The notes: generated by a model not told the origin, from the sequence alone. DNA of 9,269 nt from Chloroflexota bacterium (GCA_013695975.1 JACCZL010000747.1:1-9269); one strand, 5' to 3'; positions 1 to 8,221 are shown, counted from the stretch's first letter. Numbers and translations are program-made.

Positions 1-1582
1 TTCGATGGCGAGGATGCCCAGCTCCTGGGCCTTCTCGCGGGACAGGCGGCCGCTTCACTGAACGTCGCGCGAATGTACGCGGCTGAGCGCGCAGCGGCGA
101 CCCGCGCCGCGGAACGGGCGGCACAGCTCGTGGCGATCGGCGAGAGCATGGCCGACGGCATCCTGATCGTCGACGGCGCGGGGACGATCACGTCGGCGAA
201 TGGCGCCGCGGTCGAGCTGTTGGGCAGGTCGCGCGAGCAGATGGTGGACTCGCCCGCGGCGCTGGGGTTGCCGGGGATGCGCTGGCCCGACGGTAAGCCG
301 ATCACGGCGGAGGGGCTGCCGCTGATGGCGGTCCTGCGGCGTGGCCGTCCGAGCGTCGACCGCGAGCTGATCGTCGACGTCGCTGGCCGCGAACGGATCC
401 TGATTGACACCACAGTGCCGCTGCGTGGACCGGATGGGCAGATGGCGGGGGCGGTGAGCGTGTTCCGCGACGTCACCGAGCGGCGACGAGCCGATGAGCG
501 CCAGGTCGAGGCCGAGAAGCTGCGGGCACTCGGGCAGATGGCATCAGGCGTGGCCCACGACGTCAACAATCTGCTGGCGGGGGTCCTTGGGCGGGCCGAG
601 CTGGCGCGACTCGAGATCGAGCGCGGCCATGTTGACCCGCAGCGTGTGGCCGAGTCGCTTCGATTGATCGAGCAGGCGGCCGAGGATGGGGCTCACACCG
701 TGCGACGGATCCAGGAGTTTGCCCGCGTCCGGCGAGACACCAACGTCACGGTGGTCGACCTGGCGCAGATCGTCCTGGACACCGTCAATCTGACTCGCCC
801 CCAATGGCGGGACGCGTCGCACGCGGTCGGCCGCACTATCGACGTTCATCCGGAGCTCGAAGCAGGTCTGCTCGTCGCGGGAGAACCGGCCGAGCTACGA
901 GAGGTGTTCATCAACCTCTTGCTGAACGCGGTCGACGCCATGCCTCGGGGAGGCAGAATCGCGATCACCGGGCGGCGAGTCGATCAGATCGTGCGGGTGG
1001 AGGTGGCCGACAACGGGGTTGGGATGACCGCCGAGGTCCGTCGGCGGGTGTTCGAGCCCTTCTTCACTACCAAGGCCGAGGCCGGTATGGGACTGGGGCT
1101 CGCGGTGTCCTACGGCATCGTGCAGCGTCGCGGCGGTCATATCGACGTCGAGAGCACAAGCGGACGCGGGACGCGGTTCGTCCTCCAGTTTCCGCTGGCC
1201 GAGGCCCAGCCGGCCGCGGCGCCCGCGCTCCGCGCCCTGCCAACGACCCGCCGCTGCATCCTCGTCGTCGACGACGAACCGGCCCTCGCGTCGGTGCTTC
1301 GGAGGATGCTCGAATCCGAGGGCCACGATGTGACGCCCTGTACTGGCGGGAGCGAGGCGCTGCGTGCCTTCGAGCCGGATCGCCACGACCTGGTGATGAC
1401 CGATCTCGGCATGGCGGACCTCAACGGGCTCGAGCTGGCGGCTGCGATCCACGGGCGCTCACCGCGCACGCCGGTCGTGCTGGTAACTGGATGGGGCAAC
1501 GAGCTTGACCCGGACAACCCGCCGCGCGGCATCGCACGGGTCCTTCCGAAACCGTACCGCCTGGCGACGGTGCTGGAGGCGC

Positions 1583-2289
<707 letters not shown>

Positions 2290-2302
<13 letters not shown>

Positions 2303-3927
2303 GTTGCCCCTGGCAGGGTCATGGAAAAGGTGCTGCCCTGGCCCGGGGCGCTCTCGAGGTGGAGGCTTCCACCGTGAAGCTCCGTCAGGGCGCTGGCGAT
2401 TGGCAAGCCGAGCCCAGTCCCGGTCGTCCGTCGGGTCTCCTCGGTGTCGAGGCGGTAGAAGGGCTCGAACACGCGGCGCTGCTCTTCGGCTGGTATGCCG
2501 GGCCCTTCGTCACGCACGGTGAGGCGGACGTGACGGTCGGCGTCCCGCCGCACCTGGAGCCAGATCGTCCCGCCGAGTGGAGCGAACTTGACGCCGTTCA
2601 TGAGGAGGTTGAGGGCGATCTGCTCGAGCCGTCGACGGTCGCCGTAGACGGGGCAGGTGTCGGCGCTCAGGTCGATCTGGATCGTCTGGTTACGTCGGTC
2701 GGCCAACGGCCTGACCGTCGACACCGCCTCCTCGGCGACCTGGCGCACGTCGAGGTACTCACGCTGCAGCTCGAGGCGGCCGCTTTCGAGCCGAATGAGG
2801 TCGAGCAGGTCGGTGATCAGCGCGCTCAGGCGGTCGCTCGAGCGATCGATGTTGCGGAGCAGGCGGAGGTGGGCCTCGGGAATGCCCGCGGGCGCGGTCG
2901 AGAGGAGGACCTCGGCCGAGGCCTTGATCGATGTGACGGGCGTCCGCAGCTCGTGTGAGACGAGGGACAAGAACTGCGACTTGAGGCGCTCGAGCTCCTT
3001 GAGCTGCTCCCGCTCTCGCACCGCCTCCTGGTACAGCATGGCGTTCTCGAGTGCCACCGCCGCCTGCGCGGCGAAGACCGCCAGAAGGCGGGCGTCCTGC
3101 CGGGTGAAGAGGCCCTGCCGCTTGTTCGACACGGTCAGGACGCCGACGGGGTGAGCGGCGGCGCGTAGCGGCACCATCAGCACCGAGCGTTCTCCGAAGG
3201 CGCGGCGGCCGACATCGCGGCGGTCACCGGGAATGTCGTTGGCGATGTAGGGCCGGCCGCTTTCGAGGACTCGGGCGCTCTCGCCGCCTTCAGCCAGCGG
3301 AAATCGGAGCTTGCGCACCTGGGCTGGGCGGACGCCGTAGGCAGGCGCCTGGGCGACCAATTCGGCGCGGTCAGCGTCGAGCAGGAGGAGAACCCCGCGT
3401 TCGGCGCTGACGAGGTGGGCCGCCTGGCGGGCGAGCTGCGCGCCCACGGCACCGATGTCGCCGAGCGCGGCGATCGCCTCGCTGGCTTCGCCGAGGCGGA
3501 CGACGTCGGCCAGTCGATCCTGGAGGGCGTCGAAGAGGCGAGCGTTGTCGACGGCCATCGCGATCGGCCCGGCGAAAGCCCCCAGCAGCGCGGTCGCCGT
3601 CTGAGGGAACGGACGGCGGCGAGCGCGGAGGGCCGTCAGCATGCCCAGACGACGTCCTCGTAGCACCAGCGGTACGGTCAGCCGAGTCGGCAGTGCTGAC
3701 GCCGAGGGCTCGCCCCAGGGACGACGCACGTGCAGGACTTCGGTCCCACCGGCCCCGCCAAGACGGATGCTCGCGGCGTCCGCCCGAATTGCCTCGGCGA
3801 CTAGCTCGGCCAGGCGATGGAGGACTTCCTCCAGATCCTGAGCCGAGGCGATGATCCGCGGCATCCGCCCGAGATGGCGTGCGGCGGTGCGCTCAAGCTG
3901 CGCGCCTCGCGGGGCGAGGGCGTTCAT
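2290..3927 (-). CDS. Sensor histidine kinase with two GAF domains
   Basis: A 545-residue cytosolic sensor kinase with no membrane segment or signal peptide. GAF-like domain 1 spans about 20-130 and ends PIAMAVDNARLF. GAF domain 2 spans about 150-300 and ends AAQAAVALENAMLYQEAV. A short coiled-coil linker leads to HisKA (SLVSHELRTPVTSIKAS, phospho-acceptor His325). The HATPase has an N-box (LNLLMNGVKFAP, Asn444, with Gly in place of the usual Ala), G1 (DEGPGIP), an F-box (FEPFYRLD) and G2 (GTGLGLPIA). It should phosphorylate the response regulator encoded immediately downstream with a 13-nt overlap. I start it at the ATG at 3927, because GGAGGT lies 5 nt upstream of it. The GTG at 3939 would sit on top of that ribosome-binding site. 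No His or Cys cluster diagnostic of haem or Fe-S binding stands out in either GAF domain, so the signal cannot be read from sequence. Confidence 0.93.
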
Positions 3928-3932
3928 CGCGA

Positions 3933-3938
3933 CCTCCA
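3933..3938 (-). promoter_or_regulatory. Ribosome-binding site of the tandem-GAF kinase
   Basis: GGAGGT on the minus strand, 5 nt before the ATG at 3927. It decides the start codon in favour of ATG 3927 over the in-frame GTG at 3939, which directly precedes this motif. Confidence 0.75.
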
Positions 3939-4023
3939 CTCGGGCCTCTCCCGATCCGCTCTATCGCCGCCATCGATCCGCTGCCCCGGAACGGGCGCAG
4001 AGCGCGAGGGCAATCTCGTGGCC

Positions 4024-4051
4024 GTTTACCCGGCGTTAACCCCTGTTTACC
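4024..4051. promoter_or_regulatory. Candidate OmpR/PhoP-family operator: three GTT(T/A)ACC direct repeats
   Basis: Three copies of a heptamer in the same orientation lie in the divergent spacer: GTTTACC at 4024-4030, GTTAACC at 4035-4041 and GTTTACC at 4045-4051, with starts 11 and 10 bp apart. Direct repeats spaced by about one helical turn are the usual binding pattern for dimers of OmpR-family regulators, and the core resembles the enterobacterial PhoP box (GTTTA repeated with a 5-bp gap). An OmpR-family regulator gene sits in the adjacent minus-strand operon whose 5' end faces this site. Binding by that regulator, and whether it controls the kinase operon, the ferredoxin or both, is inference. 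Confidence 0.5.
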
Positions 4052-4071
4052 TGTGGGGCTACCGTAGCTGG

Positions 4072-4090
4072 TGTACGCTTAACTGTACGC
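4072..4090. repeat. TGTACGC direct repeat / GTAC-TTAA-GTAC imperfect dyad
   Basis: TGTACGC occurs at 4072-4078 and again at 4084-4090, separated by TTAAC. The same stretch is an imperfect dyad (GTAC-2-TTAA-2-GTAC, 4073-4088). It lies about 40-58 bp before the ferredoxin start, a plausible place for a promoter element or repressor site. No convincing -35/-10 pair could be fixed around it. Confidence 0.35.
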
Positions 4091-4091
4091 G

Positions 4092-4107
4092 GTGGGGACG
4101 GTCCCAC
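4092..4107 (+). promoter_or_regulatory. Small inverted repeat in the ferredoxin leader
   Basis: GTGGG at 4092-4096 and CCCAC at 4103-4107 can pair over a 6-nt loop. An alternative register, GGGAC-G-GTCCC (4095-4105), is also symmetric. It ends 10 nt before the AGGAGGT ribosome-binding site, so if transcribed it would form a short hairpin just upstream of it. A function is not shown. Confidence 0.25.
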
Positions 4108-4117
4108 ACGCTTGAAC

Positions 4118-4124
4118 AGGAGGT
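4118..4124 (+). promoter_or_regulatory. Ribosome-binding site of the ferredoxin gene
   Basis: AGGAGGT, complementary to the 16S rRNA 3' end, lies 5 nt before the ATG at 4130. It rules out the upstream in-frame TTG at 4112, which would place this motif inside the coding region. It is the strongest ribosome-binding site in the window and suggests high expression. Confidence 0.8.
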
Positions 4125-4129
4125 CTGTC

Positions 4130-4426
4130 ATGACGTACGTGATCGCCGAGCCGTGCGTGGACGTCAAGAACCAGAGCTGCGTCGACGTCTGCCCCGTGTC
4201 TTGCATCTACATCGGCGACGAAGCGGCCGACCGGATTCTGTACATCAATCCGGACGAATGCATCGAGTGCGGAGCCTGCGAGCCGGAGTGTCCGGTCACC
4301 GCGATCTTCCACGACTCGGCTGTGCCGGCGGAATGGGCGGAGTATACCGAGCTGAACGTGAACTGGTTTACCGACGCCGATGGTGTGCGGGCGCGGATCA
4401 ACGAGATGAAGCCAGCCGAAGCCTAG
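4130..4426 (+). CDS. fdxA: Seven-iron ferredoxin (3Fe-4S/4Fe-4S), FdxA-like
   Basis: A 98-residue soluble electron carrier, normal length for the FdxA group. By analogy with Azotobacter ferredoxin I, Cys9, Cys17 and Cys54 should hold a 3Fe-4S cluster, and Cys21, Cys44, Cys47 and Cys50 a 4Fe-4S cluster. The second motif is ECIECGACEPECP. The cysteine needed to make the first cluster a 4Fe-4S centre is absent (Val12), which supports the seven-iron type; Cys25 is the usual extra cysteine. The conserved tail (AIFHDSAVPAEWAEYTELN) is typical. The gene stands alone behind an elaborate spacer with a very strong ribosome-binding site. It is divergent from the kinase operon and converges on a lipoprotein gene with a 4-nt overlap. 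Likely redox partners are oxidoreductases elsewhere in the genome. The symbol reflects family resemblance, not proven orthology. Confidence 0.94.
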   Translation: MTYVIAEPCVDVKNQSCVDVCPVSCIYIGDEAADRILYINPDECIECGACEPECPVTAIFHDSAVPAEWAEYTELNVNWFTDADGVRARINEMKPAEA

Positions 4427-5040
4427 GGAGCACTGGGCTGGACACCGCCGGGCTGCCCGCCGGGCTTGTCGACACCGGGGACCTGGATTGGCGCGGAGGT
4501 GGCGAGCGCGGGCTTGGGCGCGGCGGTTGGCACGCCCGGTAGCGAGATCGTGGGGATGGGCGGCGCGGGGGCTGCCGCCGACGTCGGGGCCGGTTTCGAC
4601 ACGGGGTCGCCGAGCGCTGGCGCGGGCACCGAGGTCGGGAGCGGATTCAAGGGGCCCTCGGGTGGAAGGTTGAGTGGCGGTGGCGCCGGTGGTTGCGGCA
4701 GGTTCGGGGCCGGGGCCGGCGGCGGGGCTGGCGCTGGCACGCTGATCGGCGGTATGCCTGCTGTGGGCTTGGCGGCGGGCTGATCCACCCGGACGGGCGC
4801 GATTGGGACGAGCTGGCCGCCTCCGCCCGGTAGCGTGGTTGCCTCAGGTCCCAGGTTGCCGCCGCCGCCGCTGGCGGGCGGCGCGGGCGGGGTCGGGGTG
4901 GCAATCGCGGCTGGTGACGGCGACGCGGCGACGGGCGACAGCGCGGGCACGGTCGGCGGTGAGGTCGCGGGGCCAGTGCTGCACGCCACCAGCAACACTG
5001 TGACTGCCACGCAGATCGGGATCGAGCGATGACGAGGCAT
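4423..5040 (-). CDS. Pro/Ala-rich putative lipoprotein, function unknown
   Basis: A 205-residue protein. The N-terminus has basic residues (MPRHRS), a hydrophobic stretch (IPICVAVTVLL) and a lipobox, LVAC, with the predicted lipidated cysteine at position 20. The rest has no recognisable globular domain. About 57 of the 186 mature residues are Pro, with much Ala, Thr, Ser and Val in PAPAP- and PTP-like runs, two GGGG tracts near residues 58-75, few charges and no further Cys. It looks like an extended, disordered envelope tether or spacer. A ribosome-binding GGAG lies 7 nt before the ATG. The signal peptide and this site favour the minus strand over the Gly-rich frames open on the other strand. 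It shares stop-codon bases with the ferredoxin gene. Function is not assignable. Confidence 0.72.
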   Translation of the reverse strand: MPRHRSIPICVAVTVLLVACSTGPATSPPTVPALSPVAASPSPAAIATPTPPAPPASGGGGNLGPEATTLPGGGGQLVPIAPVRVDQPAAKPTAGIPPISVPAPAPPPAPAPNLPQPPAPPPLNLPPEGPLNPLPTSVPAPALGDPVSKPAPTSAAAPAPPIPTISLPGVPTAAPKPALATSAPIQVPGVDKPGGQPGGVQPSAP

Positions 5041-5057
5041 GATGTTGCTCCAGCGCG

Positions 5058-5072
5058 GGCGCGCAGCGCGCC
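5058..5072. repeat. GC-only perfect palindrome in the lipoprotein/hbd spacer
   Basis: GGCGCGC-A-GCGCGCC is a perfect 7-bp inverted repeat around one central base, 18 bp upstream of the lipoprotein start codon. A second 10-bp palindrome, GCGCTAGCGC, lies at 5095-5104. Either could be an operator for a dimeric regulator of the divergent genes. In a GC-rich genome such strings also arise by chance. Confidence 0.3.
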
Positions 5073-5114
5073 TTCAAGGAAGTGTAGCGACTCTGCGCTA
5101 GCGCGTGGCCCGAG

Positions 5115-5120
5115 TATGAT
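5115..5120 (+). promoter_or_regulatory. Possible -10 box for the hbd operon
   Basis: TATGAT differs from the TATAAT consensus at one position and lies 63 bp before the hbd start codon. No good -35 hexamer is found at 16-18 bp spacing, so this would be an activator-dependent or weak promoter, or a chance match. Confidence 0.35.
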
Positions 5121-5183
5121 GCTCACCCGAGGGCTCGCTCGACGGCGGGCAGGCTGTAGGATGGTACGAGAGGGTGAGGGCCG

Positions 5184-6059
5184 ATGGACATCAAGACGGT
5201 AGGCGTCGTTGGCTGTGGGCTGATGGGAGCGGGGATTGCCGAGGTCTGCGCTCGCTCTGGGTATGACACCGTCGTCCGCGAGGTGACGGACGAGGTCCTG
5301 GAGAAGGGCATGGAGCGGCTTCGGCGCTCGATCGGGACGGCCGTCGAGCGGGGCAAGCTTTCGAGCGAGGAACGCGACGCGGCGCTCGGACGGCTGCGTG
5401 GGTCGACCCGGCTCGAAGAGCTGGCGGATCGCGACCTGGTGATCGAGGCGGTGGTCGAGAGCTTGGACACCAAGCGCGAGCTGTTCAGGACGCTCGACGC
5501 GGTCTGCCCGCCGCACACGATCCTCGCGAGTAATACCTCCTCGATCCCGATTATCGAGATGGCCAGCGCGACCCAGCGCCCGGATCGCGTCCTCGGGATG
5601 CACTTCATGAACCCGGTGCCGGTCATGCGGCTGATCGAATTCGTCCAGGCGATCACGACCAGCGAGGAGACGCTGGCGACGGCGCGGGCGTTCGGGGAGT
5701 CGCTCGGCAAGCGGGTGATCGTCGCCAAGGACCGGGCCGGCTTCATCGTCAACATGCTGCTGGTGCCCTACTTGCTCGAGGCGATCCGGATGTACGAGAA
5801 CGGGGTCGCGTCACGCGAGGACATCGACATCGGGATGGTCCTCGGGACGAACCACCCGATGGGCCCCCTGACCCTGCTCGACTACGTCGGTTTGGACACG
5901 ACCTACTATATTGCCAACATCCTCTTCGAGGAGTTCCGCCAGTCCCAGTACGCTCCACCCCCGCTGCTCAAGCAGATGGTCACGGCCGGCTTCCACGGAC
6001 GGAAGAGCGGCCGTGGCTTCTATGACTACGCTGGCGGCGAGCAGCCGCCGAAAGTGTAG
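5184..6059 (+). CDS. hbd: 3-hydroxybutyryl-CoA dehydrogenase (NAD-dependent 3-hydroxyacyl-CoA dehydrogenase)
   Basis: Interconverts 3-hydroxyacyl-CoA (typically 3-hydroxybutyryl-CoA) and the 3-oxoacyl-CoA using NAD(H), in butyrate-type, beta-oxidation or hydroxybutyrate metabolism; cytosolic. It has 291 residues against about 282 for clostridial Hbd. The N-terminal Rossmann fold has VGCGLMGAG at 9-17 and Glu33 (VVREV) where clostridial Hbd has Asp at the end of strand 2, consistent with NAD(H). Catalytic residues fit the family: Ser119 in SNTSS, His140 in GMHFMNP, Glu152 and Asn190 (GFIVNM). The C-terminal domain has NHPMGPLTLLDYVGLD and the terminal GRKSGRGFYDY. A GAGGG ribosome-binding sequence is close to the ATG. 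No thiolase or crotonase lies nearby, so its pathway partners must be elsewhere. It probably heads an operon with the HAD and folC genes. Confidence 0.95.
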   Translation: MDIKTVGVVGCGLMGAGIAEVCARSGYDTVVREVTDEVLEKGMERLRRSIGTAVERGKLSSEERDAALGRLRGSTRLEELADRDLVIEAVVESLDTKRELFRTLDAVCPPHTILASNTSSIPIIEMASATQRPDRVLGMHFMNPVPVMRLIEFVQAITTSEETLATARAFGESLGKRVIVAKDRAGFIVNMLLVPYLLEAIRMYENGVASREDIDIGMVLGTNHPMGPLTLLDYVGLDTTYYIANILFEEFRQSQYAPPPLLKQMVTAGFHGRKSGRGFYDYAGGEQPPKV

Positions 6060-6091
6060 GAGCATCCCGTGGGAGGCCGCGGCGGTGGTCC

Positions 6092-6778
6092 ATGACGGCT
6101 AGCTTGAACGGATTGATCGTCTTCGACCTCGACAACACGGTTGTCCACTCACGGATCGACTTTGCGGGGCTGCGGCGAGCGATTATCGCGGCGCTGCGGG
6201 ATGCGCGTGTGCCGATAGGTCGGGATGAGGAGCTGATGCGGCTGTCGATCGGGCAGATCATCGCGATCGGCGAGGCCGAGGACGGGGACACCGGGAGGCG
6301 GCTGGGCGCCGAGGCGTGGCGGCTGGTGCTCGAGTATGAAAGGGCGGGCATGCGGCAGGCGACGGTGGAGCCGGAGGCAGCCCGGACGCTCGGCGCGCTA
6401 CGGGATAGCGGCTTTTTGCTGGTCGTACTCACCAACAACGCCCGGCTGGCCACGCTCGATGCGCTCGAGAAATTCGAGCTCAGCGCGGCGTTCGACATGA
6501 TCCTGACCCGAGACGAGGTGGCGATGAAACCCGAGCCCGAGGGGATCGAGCGTGCCAGGGCTCACTTCGGACCGAGGGCGGCCCGCACCGTGATGGTCGG
6601 CGACTCCTGGCTCGACGGGACGGCGGCCCAGCGGGCTGGGGTGCCGTTCATCGCGTTCCGCCCGAAGCCCGAGGCGCTCGAGCAGCGCGGGGTGCCGGTC
6701 TGGGTGGTGGTCGAGCGTCTGGACCAGATCGCGACCGTCGTGGACGGATCGTGGCCGACTTTGCGGCCGCCGAGCTGA
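6092..6778 (+). CDS. HAD-superfamily hydrolase, phosphoglycolate phosphatase-like
   Basis: A 228-residue probable phosphomonoesterase of HAD subfamily IA. The four HAD motifs are visible: motif I FDLDNT (nucleophile Asp12 and acid/base Asp14), motif II Thr114 (VLTNN), motif III Lys146 (AMKPEP) and motif IV GDSWLDG (Asp171, Asp175). The segment at about 20-95 between motifs I and II is the size of a helical C1 cap. The substrate cannot be read from sequence; phosphoglycolate, a sugar phosphate or a nucleotide are all possible. It starts 32 bp after the hbd stop. GGGAGG lies 15 nt before the ATG, which is long, while a GGTGG at 3 nt is weak, so translation may rely on coupling. The end overlaps folC by 28 nt. 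It might serve the same folate pathway as folC, but that is only a neighbourhood guess. Confidence 0.9.
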   Translation: MTASLNGLIVFDLDNTVVHSRIDFAGLRRAIIAALRDARVPIGRDEELMRLSIGQIIAIGEAEDGDTGRRLGAEAWRLVLEYERAGMRQATVEPEAARTLGALRDSGFLLVVLTNNARLATLDALEKFELSAAFDMILTRDEVAMKPEPEGIERARAHFGPRAARTVMVGDSWLDGTAAQRAGVPFIAFRPKPEALEQRGVPVWVVVERLDQIATVVDGSWPTLRPPS

Positions 6779-8169
6779 CGCGCGAGGCCGCGCTTGCCTG
6801 GCTCTACCAGTTCTCGGACTGGGAGCGCGGGGTCGGCTGGAACTCGGCGGCAGCGCCGGAGGAGCAGTGGAAGCTCGGCCGCACGCGTAGACTCCTCGAC
6901 CTCGTGGGTGGGCCTGACCGAGCCCTTCGCTGCGTCCTCATCGCCGGGACCAACGGCAAGGGCTCGACCGCGGCGATGCTCGAGGCGGTCGAGCGGGCGG
7001 CCGGCTGGCGGACCGGCCTGTACTCGCAGCCCCATCTCCACAGCTACCTCGAGCGGATCAAGCTCGATGGCGAGCCGATCGAGGGTGAGCGCTTCGCCAA
7101 GCTGGTCGAACGCCTGCGGCCGCTCGTCGACCGGTTTCGGGCTGCCTGGCCCCAGGCCGGAGAGCCGACGACGTTCGAGCTCACCACGGTACTGGCATTG
7201 TGGGCGTTCGCCGAGGCAAAGGTCGACATCGCGATCCTGGAGGTGGGGCTCGGCGGGCGGCTGGACGCCACCAACGCAGTCGAGCCGATCCTGTCGGTGA
7301 TCACCCGGATCGGACGCGACCACACCGCTATTCTGGGGGATTCGATCGAACAGATCGCCCAGGAGAAGGCGGGCGTTCTTCGACCAGGTCGGGTGGTGGT
7401 GGTCGCGCCGCAGCGGTCGGAGGCGCGGCGTGCGATCGTCCGACGTGGCGAGGCGCTGGGCGCACGCTGCCGTCTGGTGTCAAGCGGGGGCCGCATCGTC
7501 GACGAGGAGGGGAGCGGCGCCGACATCGCCGTGCGGCTGCAAGGACGGCGGGTTACGGTGCGGGTGCCGATGGCGGGACGGCACCAGTTGGACAACGCCG
7601 CGACGGCGCTGGTGGCGGCCGACGAGCTAGGCGACTTCGGGCTGACCATGACGCCCGTCGCGGTCCAGACGGGGCTCGAGCGGCTGCGCATGCCCGGTCG
7701 CTTCGAGGTGGTGCCGGGACGGCCGCGCTGGGTGCTGGACGTCGCGCACAACCCCGACTCGGCGGTGGCGCTCGCGTCGGTGCTCGGATTGACCAAGCGG
7801 TCTCGCCTGCCCTGGCTGGTTCTTGGCATGCTGGGGGACAAGGATGCGCGATCGGTCGTGCGGGCGCTGCGCCAAGCCGTGGGTGGGATCGTCGTGACCG
7901 CGCCGATGAGCCCCCGCGCCTTGCCGGTCGACTCGCTGGCCGAGGTCTGCCACAAGCTCAGGGTCGCCAGCGTGACGCGGGCGGCGTCCGTCGCCGAAGC
8001 GATCGGGCTGGCCGCCAGGGCGGCCGGGCCGGACGGTACCGTGGTCGTCGCGGGGTCGTTCGGGGTGGTGGCCGAAGCACGGGTTGGGCTGGGGCTGGTC
8101 ACGGCTGAGGATTGGCCTGGCGCCGACGCGGAGGCCGCCACTAGCGCGTCGGCCGGGACGCGCGCATGA
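6751..8169 (+). CDS. folC: FolC: folylpolyglutamate synthase / dihydrofolate synthase
   Basis: A Mur-ligase-family enzyme that uses ATP to add glutamate to dihydropteroate and/or to extend folate polyglutamate tails; cytosolic. It has 472 residues, slightly longer than the usual 420-440. The P-loop GTNGKGST spans 66-73. LEVGLGGRLDATN follows (Glu164), then GRDHTAILGDS with His191, and QEKAGVLRPG with Lys206, the position usually carboxylated to bind a metal. The C-terminal ligase domain carries DVAHNPDS (330-337). The last 20 or so residues are an Ala/Thr-rich tail outside the family core. The start is taken as the GTG at 6751, inside the HAD gene. The family N-terminal motif (EAALAWLYQF) begins a few residues later, so a large shift is unlikely. 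Whether it does one or both reactions is not decided by sequence here. Confidence 0.94.
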   Translation: MADFAAAELTREAALAWLYQFSDWERGVGWNSAAAPEEQWKLGRTRRLLDLVGGPDRALRCVLIAGTNGKGSTAAMLEAVERAAGWRTGLYSQPHLHSYLERIKLDGEPIEGERFAKLVERLRPLVDRFRAAWPQAGEPTTFELTTVLALWAFAEAKVDIAILEVGLGGRLDATNAVEPILSVITRIGRDHTAILGDSIEQIAQEKAGVLRPGRVVVVAPQRSEARRAIVRRGEALGARCRLVSSGGRIVDEEGSGADIAVRLQGRRVTVRVPMAGRHQLDNAATALVAADELGDFGLTMTPVAVQTGLERLRMPGRFEVVPGRPRWVLDVAHNPDSAVALASVLGLTKRSRLPWLVLGMLGDKDARSVVRALRQAVGGIVVTAPMSPRALPVDSLAEVCHKLRVASVTRAASVAEAIGLAARAAGPDGTVVVAGSFGVVAEARVGLGLVTAEDWPGADAEAATSASAGTRA

Positions 8170-8185
8170 GAGGGTGTGGTTTGCG

Positions 8186-8214
8186 TTGACAGGTCCGGGA
8201 GTGGGTGGTAGCAT
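8186..8214 (+). promoter_or_regulatory. Sigma70-type promoter for the cytochrome b6 operon
   Basis: A perfect -35 TTGACA (8186-8191), a 17-bp spacer, and a -10 TAGCAT (8209-8214; four of six consensus bases). It starts 17 bp after the folC stop, and predicted transcription begins near 8220, about 115 nt before the cytochrome start codon. It marks the break between the hbd-HAD-folC unit and the respiratory operon. Confidence 0.7.
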
Positions 8215-8221
8215 CCTGAAA

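Noticed and set aside
804..1508. 234-residue + frame inside the hybrid kinase
   Set aside because: Arg/Gly-rich out-of-frame shadow of the ATPase and receiver domains.
4112..4129. Upstream TTG start for the ferredoxin
   Set aside because: It would put the AGGAGGT ribosome-binding site inside the coding region. ATG 4130 is ideally spaced and matches the family N-terminus.
4440..4475. GC-rich inverted repeats (CGGGCTGCCCG and similar) after the ferredoxin as a terminator
   Set aside because: No T-run follows, they lie in the coding sequence of the lipoprotein, and such strings recur throughout its Pro/Gly codons.
4466..4783. Gly-rich reading frame on the + strand opposite the lipoprotein
   Set aside because: TTG start, no ribosome-binding site, low-complexity Gly/Ala. 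It is the mirror of Pro/Ala codons on the minus strand, where a signal peptide and lipobox are present.
4647..5603. 318-residue minus-strand frame across the lipoprotein and hbd
   Set aside because: Arg/Pro-rich with no domain. It runs antisense through the clearly recognisable hbd gene and out of frame through the lipoprotein.
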